From Sympetrum striolatum (taxonomy: Eukaryota; Arthropoda; Insecta; Odonata; Libellulidae), in the NCBI GenBank assembly GCA_947579665.1, contig OX388350.1, forward strand, positions 84,153,152 to 84,217,151: 64,000 nt of DNA, in the 5' to 3' direction. The position numbers and the translations under genes are program-made. The first letter of the stretch is position 1. Each line of letters opens with the position of its first letter. The notes beneath the pieces were generated by a model that was not told where the DNA came from, did not search any database, and saw only the letters and a list, made by a program, of their open reading frames with translations. Positions 57,461 through 64,000 of this stretch are shown here, piece by piece.

Positions 57461-57529
57461 CCTGTTAAGGAATGGTTGTCTTTGTATGATATTAATAAAA
57501 TGCAAAAAAGGAATAAAATTAAGGAAAGG

Positions 57530-60500
57530 GGTTAATTGGAGGAATAGCCTTCCTAGGCTAAAAAATAAGACGGAATTCCTCCAATGCTTGACTCATAAGA
57601 GTCCAATCCTTCGACTATTCAATCACCTATTTTCCTATCGTGCGTGTGCCTTTGGAGTAAAATCGAAAGATATCACTGAAGAACACGATAAAATGAATTA
57701 TTGTTTTCAAGCATGGCTTTCTCTAATGATGAATTAAGAAATGAAAGTAATCATGTATTATTTAATGATTTAATACAAGTAATGTTTCCTTAATCGATCC
57801 ATAAATTAAAAACAACTTGTGCTTACTAAAAAACAACAACTTTATTATGATACGTAAGCTTATGCCGGTGTTTTTAATTCAAAGGAATTTTATGCATTAA
57901 TTTTATCTTTTCACCTTTTATGTCAACATTATTTTACCATATCACTTATTAAATAATGTTATGAATGCAGCTTGTTGCCACGTTCCTTAAAATTTCCCAT
58001 TAAAATATTCTGGTCCTAGGACCTCCGGGACGCAAAAGTTCGCACACGGAATATTCTTACGGCACTCAAACAATTTTTATCTTGTTATCTAGAGAAAATT
58101 TGGCGTTTCGCTACAAAAAGTTTGCCAACCTCAGCTATGAGCCAATGGAGTCGTCACGAAAGCTGTCTCACACAGTCTTTCGGGAAAAAAGAAGTCACGC
58201 CAGACTTTTTCACCTCTTACACCATATATCTATGTTTCCTATATGTTTCTATATGTCTGTTATGTTTATGTAATTTAACATGTAATTGACAAACTAGTTT
58301 AAGCTAATTAGAAATATATAGCTCAATTCCAAATTACTTATGCTTTTGTGTCGGAATTTTATGTTAATTTGTTATAATTTGCTCTTTTTTGTACATTCTA
58401 ATGACTTTTTTTGTCTTATATAGCTCTTTTATCTACTACCGTATTTAAATTTAGTACTCTATATGTAGGTTTCGTAGGTTTTCCCCTTCCTGAGGGTGTT
58501 TTCCTGCAGTGGAAATATTTTCCTACACTCTTAGCATAGAATTTTTAATACACATAGTAGTTTTCTACTTTTGCAATCTCCTTCTTTCTGTTCTCACATG
58601 AAAAAGGGTAAGAAGCGACTTCCTAGTCTCTATATCACACTGAATAAAGCCCTTTTATTATTATTATTATCCGTACCTATATCATCGTTTCAACTACTTA
58701 TTTATTTAATTTCGAGCAGAGCCGTGTGTTTTTTCACGTTAACCTTTTGTCGGGTAAAAACGTATTCATAATTTTAAATTATTCCGACACTTTTTGTTTC
58801 ATCTGTCCTCTTCAACCTGCAGCGCCGAGTGTTCCATCGCGTATCTCTCTTCCAATCTTTGGTTTGATTTTTTTGAGCTTTTTTGAAAATTACTCAATTA
58901 TTTTGATTCAATTCCATAATTAGAACAGATGATAATTCTTCGCTCCAATCGACCGGACTTAATCGAACTGTTTTGTTCGTCTCCAGAGCCATCTCTCGTT
59001 CACGAAACATAATAATTTATGAATCATTATTTGAACACTCTTATATTTATAATGACGTAAATATTAATATTCTACGTATGTTAATGTATGCACTACCGAT
59101 TGCAATACTTCATTATTCAATGAAAAAATGTTTCATCGACGCTTAAATGAAGTTTCCTCATGTCGTCGTAACGATGTTCCATTGTTGTTGTGATTTTCAA
59201 AATTTAATAGCTCCTTCATTTCAACTCCTTAAAAACATTTCCGAGTCTTCTTTTTAAAATTTTTCCTATAATTCATTTTTTAAAATCTGAAATTCTACCA
59301 TTTATTTCATTTTTAAATTTGTAACCATGCAGTTTTAAAATTTTGTCCTATTACTTATAACGTTCATTTATTTATCTTAAGCAGTATTTATTTCCGTTTC
59401 GAATGTGTGAATATCAAAGTATTAATCTAATCGATTTACATTTATTACAGAGAATATACTTCTCTCAATTGGTTTCGATCAAACACACATTATTATGGAT
59501 CAAAATCGTTAAATCACGTCATATTATGTATTAATAACAATTGGATATTCTCTTTATTTATTATTAATATATTTGTTGTGTAAATAATAATATAAATGTT
59601 TGATTAAATTTAATAATTTTTACTTTAATTAAATTTATTTTTTATTTTATCAATTATTACTTTATTAATTCACGTAGACATCGCTATTACCAAAGGATAC
59701 TCCGCTATTCATAGTTCATTTGTTTCTATTTCAATCGCGATATCGTTACTCTTTTGTTAAACAAGTTCCCTAATTACAGGTAAATCGAACTCATTCGGAC
59801 TTCAGCTGTTTCGTTTGAATTCAGAATATCGTCTTTCTTTTGTCTTACCCACTCTTCTCCTTTAAATCTTCATCAACTCCTGCTATTCGCAATTCAAACG
59901 CCAAATATCGTCGTTCTTCTGTTTCCGACACACCGCTCTTCACTTACTTAACTCGCATATTTTCCTCTTTCATTTGTTTCCAATTTTTTTAATCCGTCGC
60001 TACTCTTTTGTTTCTTCCCGTATTGTTTTTCGCCTTCCCTCTGTCGTCATGGTTACCGCCTCTGCTTCCCATCCCCTTCCCCCTCCACCACTCATCTAGA
60101 CAACAACTCCGACGAAATATAATCCGATGCAAAACTACTCCAATTTCCCCTTAGAAACCGTAACCAAGCCAAGGCACTTCCTGCCAATCGAAGGTCTTGC
60201 AAGAATTAGCCTCCTTCACAGTATTTCAATACCGCGAAGAGCCACACTAATGCTGGATTCATAGTTTACTGGTAAGAGAGTATCGAAAAGCCTTCTGTCG
60301 TAATTATACACAGGAACCTTCATAGGAGGCTATCGGAGAAGCTCCTTTCTTGGGAATGACCGTCTTTAAAAGAGAGCGTTGAGGTGTTTATAACTTTCTC
60401 CCAAAATGTACAGGTTTAGAACATTTTGGTGTTTGCAGTCTCTATTTATATCGCACTTTAAAATTAGAATTAATGTCCTTAGGAAATCGAGACTAGCACC

Positions 60501-62197
60501 GATAGAAAGATCATAGAACAGAGTGTCTTATTTATGTATTTGAATGCCATTATAACGTCGAAATTGCGAGGATTTTGATTAAATAAACGGACCTTTTATT
60601 CGATTTTTAGGCATTTGTCAACCTGTGGAGAGGTATGGGATTGTCAAATCCCTGGGTTTATCCCCCGTAAGAATACATTGGGGATAGCTTTGGTGAGTGG
60701 AGGGGGAAGGGAGGGAGGGGAAGGGAGGGAGGGGAGGGGGATTTTGTCCTCGTCTATTAGATACGGGTATGTATTTGGATTGCAAGATTTCGGTCGCCCC
60801 CGGAGTGTCGTTCGTCTCAGAGGGCGTTGACAGTGTTCGTGATGCGCTGAACCACGTTTGGCAGGGATGCTGTGCTGGATTCTAAATAAAATAATAAATA
60901 TAGAAATACACTTTTTCTTATGTTTCAAGTGATTGAAAGGTTTAATAATGGAATGTTAATTATGTTATGCTCCATTAATTTGAATACTACTTAATTTCGA
61001 ATAAAATAATTTATAGTTTAATTCATAAATTAATTTTAAATAAATTAACTAATCAAGTATTAGATTTTGGTCTCATTTTTCAAATGACTTAATGGTTAAA
61101 AATTGGAATGTGGATTATGCTGAAATATAATCTTTATAATAAGTTCGTCGTTCATAAATCTTTCATAAATCTCTTTTTAATACGATTGTCATTGTTTGAA
61201 TGCGGAAATAATGAATACTTGAACTTAGAGTATCAAATGGGCAATAAATAAGTGTTTAAACCCATTTTGCAGGTTACATAACGACAAAGAAATAAATTAC
61301 CGAAATTAAGATTTACAGAAAACCTCTTTTTGTCTAATTTGGGAACTATCTTTTAGAAATCTGTTCGTTGCATCTCATCAATTGTTTTAATGTAAGCATA
61401 ATTATACCGCCCAGAGGACAATATGATTAGCTATGTTGTAGTGCATATTTCTTTCTTATAGTATACCAAGTGATGAGGCGTTATATTAATAAAGGTTATT
61501 CTTACGTGAAACCTCATTGAGTCCAAGGGCTGCGAACCGTCTTTCACAAATCCCCCGTTAACATCGCTGTCATTTGTTTATTATGAAAACTAGAAAAATA
61601 CACTAAAGTTTCTATTTGTCTATTATTTCATGAAACAGAGCACTAAATGATCTATAGTGTAGTATTAATTCTTCTAGGTTGTGTAGTGACGGAGTGATGA
61701 CTCACCAAAGTGCAATTTACGGAGAACTGTTTTTTAGTCCTATCATGATGGATTATCTATAATATATCGTTATACCACAATTCAAGTTATTTCATCCTTT
61801 ACAATTATTCTAATATAATATGCAATAACTCAAATAACAATTGTTGCAACTATTACGATTAGCACAGCTCTTGAGTAGTCTCTCCTCCCCGGACTCCGTC
61901 AAGTTGTGACGTAATTTTTTTCACGCGATAGACTAGCTCAGCGGGCGAGAGGGTCGGCTCTTGTTCGGCTAAGGGAACCGCTTACTCGTTATCAGCTGTT
62001 GACAAATATAGAGCTGGAGAGGAAATCTTCACGATATACGAGTGGGTAAAATGAAACTCAAATTATTTAGTGTGTCGCTTGCACTCAACAGTGGTCGACT
62101 TGGAGAATGGCTCTGCTAAATATCTTACAAACACTAAATATGTCTTGTTTGTGTTCTTCTGAGATCATAGCTACGAAAAGGACATTCCTCAGTAGGC
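57530..62197. other. no gene seen; one purine-rich tract
   Basis: AT-rich with several short frames but no recognisable protein. A G/A tract of GGGA and GGGGA words lies at 60695-60742 and may form G-quadruplexes. AATAAA words follow at about 60885. Confidence 0.45.
60695..60742 (+). repeat. GGGA-rich purine tract
   Basis: Alternating GGGGAAGGGAGGGAGG units, about 48 bp. Reading frames across it are low-complexity artefacts. Confidence 0.8.
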
Positions 62198-63843
62198 TCA
62201 TTTCGCAGCAGTCTTTCTCAGAAACTCACAACACCTCTGCTGCACAGTTGGAAGAGAAATATTAAAAAATAGGGGATTATTTTCAAACTCCAGTGAAAGT
62301 GAACCCAAAGGTGGGGTAAGGAAGTACGACCAATATGAAACAGAAGAGTTCAGATGGAGTAAACTGGGGAGGGATCCTAAAACTTTCACTGATATTTCAT
62401 TCAATCAACATGTAGGCCCAAATATAGCTCCGGAAGAATTACATTCTCCGCTAGCATTTCTCTTATATTTCATCACAGATGCATTTCTCAATGGAACTGT
62501 AGCACAGTCTAATTTGTATGCCGAACAACACAAGCAGAATTTGGAACTAACCGTCGAGGAACTCAAAGCATGGCTAGGGATTATTGTTTTTATGGGATTC
62601 CATAACTTGCCCAGCATCAGGTTGTTTTGGTCGACAGATGAAAACTTTCATTGTGAACGAGTTGCTCGTATCATGTCATTGAATAGATTTTTAAAAATAT
62701 TGCGCTTTTTACATATCAATGACAACACTAAAATGCCTTCCCGAGGGACACAGAATTTCGACCGCCTCTATAAAATTCGCCCGTTGCTGAGTCAGTTGTC
62801 TGAAACATTTCCTTCGGCATATTCACCTTCTAGGTTCCTTTCTATTGAAGAGAGTATTCAAGGGGAGATCCACTGCAATGAAGCAGTATATGTCTCTAAA
62901 ACCAATGAAACGGGGATTCAAGGTGTGGCTTATGCGTTGTGCTGTTACCGGCTATTTGGTTTCTTTCGATGTATATACAGGGAGGGATGCTGACGGATGT
63001 CCCACTAAAGGTCTCGGAGGAAAAGTGGTTAGTAAACTTAGCAAAGGTCTTGAAGGATTGCTCTATAGTCTTTTCTTCGATAGTTTTTTTTCTTCTTTAT
63101 TGCTTATATTCGATCTTTGGAAAAAAAAATTATTTAGTTGTGCAACAATTAGAAAGAACCGAAAATATTTTCCTGATGGCGAGCTGGTAAAAAATAATAG
63201 GATGAAGAAGATGGATATTGACTATGCCATGGCAGGGGACATTAGTGTATGCAAATGGCTCGATTGTGGAAAAAAACTGTGTGTAGTGAGTACGATACAC
63301 AATCCAGCAAATCCTACTAAAGTTCTGAGGAGAAATAGAATTGGCAACCGCGAATAAGTGCCATGTACAGAGGCTATTGTGGATTAAAATAAAAACATGG
63401 GTGGAGTAGACAGGTTTGATCAATACCTATCTACATATAGTATCGCGAAAAAATCACGTCAATGGTGGGTAAATTTTTTTTACTATTTTTTTGACTGCGC
63501 CATAGTGAATAGATTTATTGTATATAAAGAAATACTGAAGCATAAGGGGCAAAAACACGTGAGTCATCTAAATTACAGTTCAATATTGGTGAATGAACTA
63601 ATTGGTAACTATTGTTCTAAGAAAAAATCAGGTTATATGCCAATGAAAGGCTATGCGAAATCAACAGTAAAAAATACAATCCGACTTATGAATGTAGGTT
63701 TGCATATGCCTGAAAAAATTGAAACATATTGGAGATGTGCAAGTTGTAGTACCAAAAAGAAAGAGAAAAGGAGCAACGTAATATGTAAAGAGTGCAATGT
63801 GGCTCTGTGTAAGGACTGTTTCAGTCCATTTCACAAGTCGTGA
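62198..63843 (+). pseudogene. piggyBac transposase, broken
   Basis: The frame is open from about 62198: RKYDQYETEEFRW, then the piggyBac N-domain FLLYFITDAFLNGTVAQSNL, ELKAWLGIIVFMGF and RIMSLNRFLKILRF. At about 62858 a frameshift moves into FKGRSTAMKQYMSLKPMKRG and VWLMRC. The second aspartate region follows (FDSFFSSL, then CATIRKNRKYFP). Two in-frame stops, one at 63355-63357 and one shortly before 63397, precede the third motif, MGGVDRFDQYLS. The cysteine-rich C-terminus (RCASCSTKK through CKDCF) is present. At the first catalytic site the usual SIDES reads SIEES. One frameshift, two stops and the D-to-E change make it inactive. The element ends were not found; the right one may lie beyond the window. 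Confidence 0.85.
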
Positions 63844-64000
63844 TGTGCAAAATGATATTATTTTTAGAAGTGAAAAATTCTTTATTTTTATTGTAAAATA
63901 TTTTGTAAATGCAGGAGCTAATAGTTCATTCACTCTCACAATAAAATATGTTATCTAAAATAATTTGTTTATATTTTATCAGAAATAATCAGCACAGAAA

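Noticed and set aside
60615..60928. Overlapping frames across the GGGA tract
   Set aside because: Low-complexity composition explains the open frames on both strands.
1..64000. CRISPR arrays, bacterial operons or an endosymbiont origin
   Set aside because: No spacer-like arrays or ribosome-binding-site-led operons occur; splice sites, target duplications and element types are eukaryotic.

Overview
This is eukaryotic DNA. The window is AT-rich, holds one long host-type gene and is otherwise built almost entirely of transposable elements and repeats. The mix (several piggyBac families, mariner, a Tc1-like element, Harbinger-like, MULE, a probable RAG1-related Transib element, LINE relics and a Ty3/gypsy-type LTR element), together with an arthropod-style ankyrin-NACHT protein, points to an arthropod, most likely an insect. 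The species cannot be fixed from the sequence alone.

Layout. 0-2.3 kb: a 122-bp mariner-type MITE and an internally deleted mariner. 2.3-6.4 kb: no gene seen. 6.4-9.8 kb: a short tandem array and decayed LINE pieces, all on the minus strand. 9.9-11.4 kb: a Harbinger-like element carrying only a broken SANT/Myb-like gene. 12.6-19.2 kb: the one convincing host gene, a minus-strand single-exon reading frame of about 2,008 codons. It encodes N-terminal ankyrin repeats, a NACHT NTPase and a C-terminal solenoid with five 84-residue units spaced exactly 252 bp apart. 19.6-21.7 kb: a truncated piggyBac-like element. 23.7-29.1 kb: a complete, recent LTR element that encodes only Gag and protease. 30.2-33.0 kb: an apparently intact piggyBac inserted into an older reading frame. 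33.5-42 kb: tandem and inverted arrays of roughly 160-bp units carrying a tRNA B-box-like TCGAACC motif. 41.2-43.0 kb: a decayed Tc1-like element. 43-51 kb: nested elements, bracketed by arrays of 15-bp sub-repeats and containing a MULE scrap, a 4.2-kb Transib-like element with ~970-bp inverted repeats, and a LINE RT fragment. 51-62 kb: repeats, one tRNA-derived SINE head and no recognisable gene. 62.2-63.8 kb: a broken piggyBac transposase.

How the parts relate. Most elements have lost the middle of their transposase or polymerase but kept their ends, as expected of non-autonomous copies moved by relatives elsewhere. The 31-kb piggyBac is the only transposase gene here that looks able to act. 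The NACHT protein has the architecture of an intracellular NLR/STAND sensor and is the best candidate for an undescribed defence-type system. The Transib-like element, whose ends resemble the recombination signals used by RAG1, is the second.
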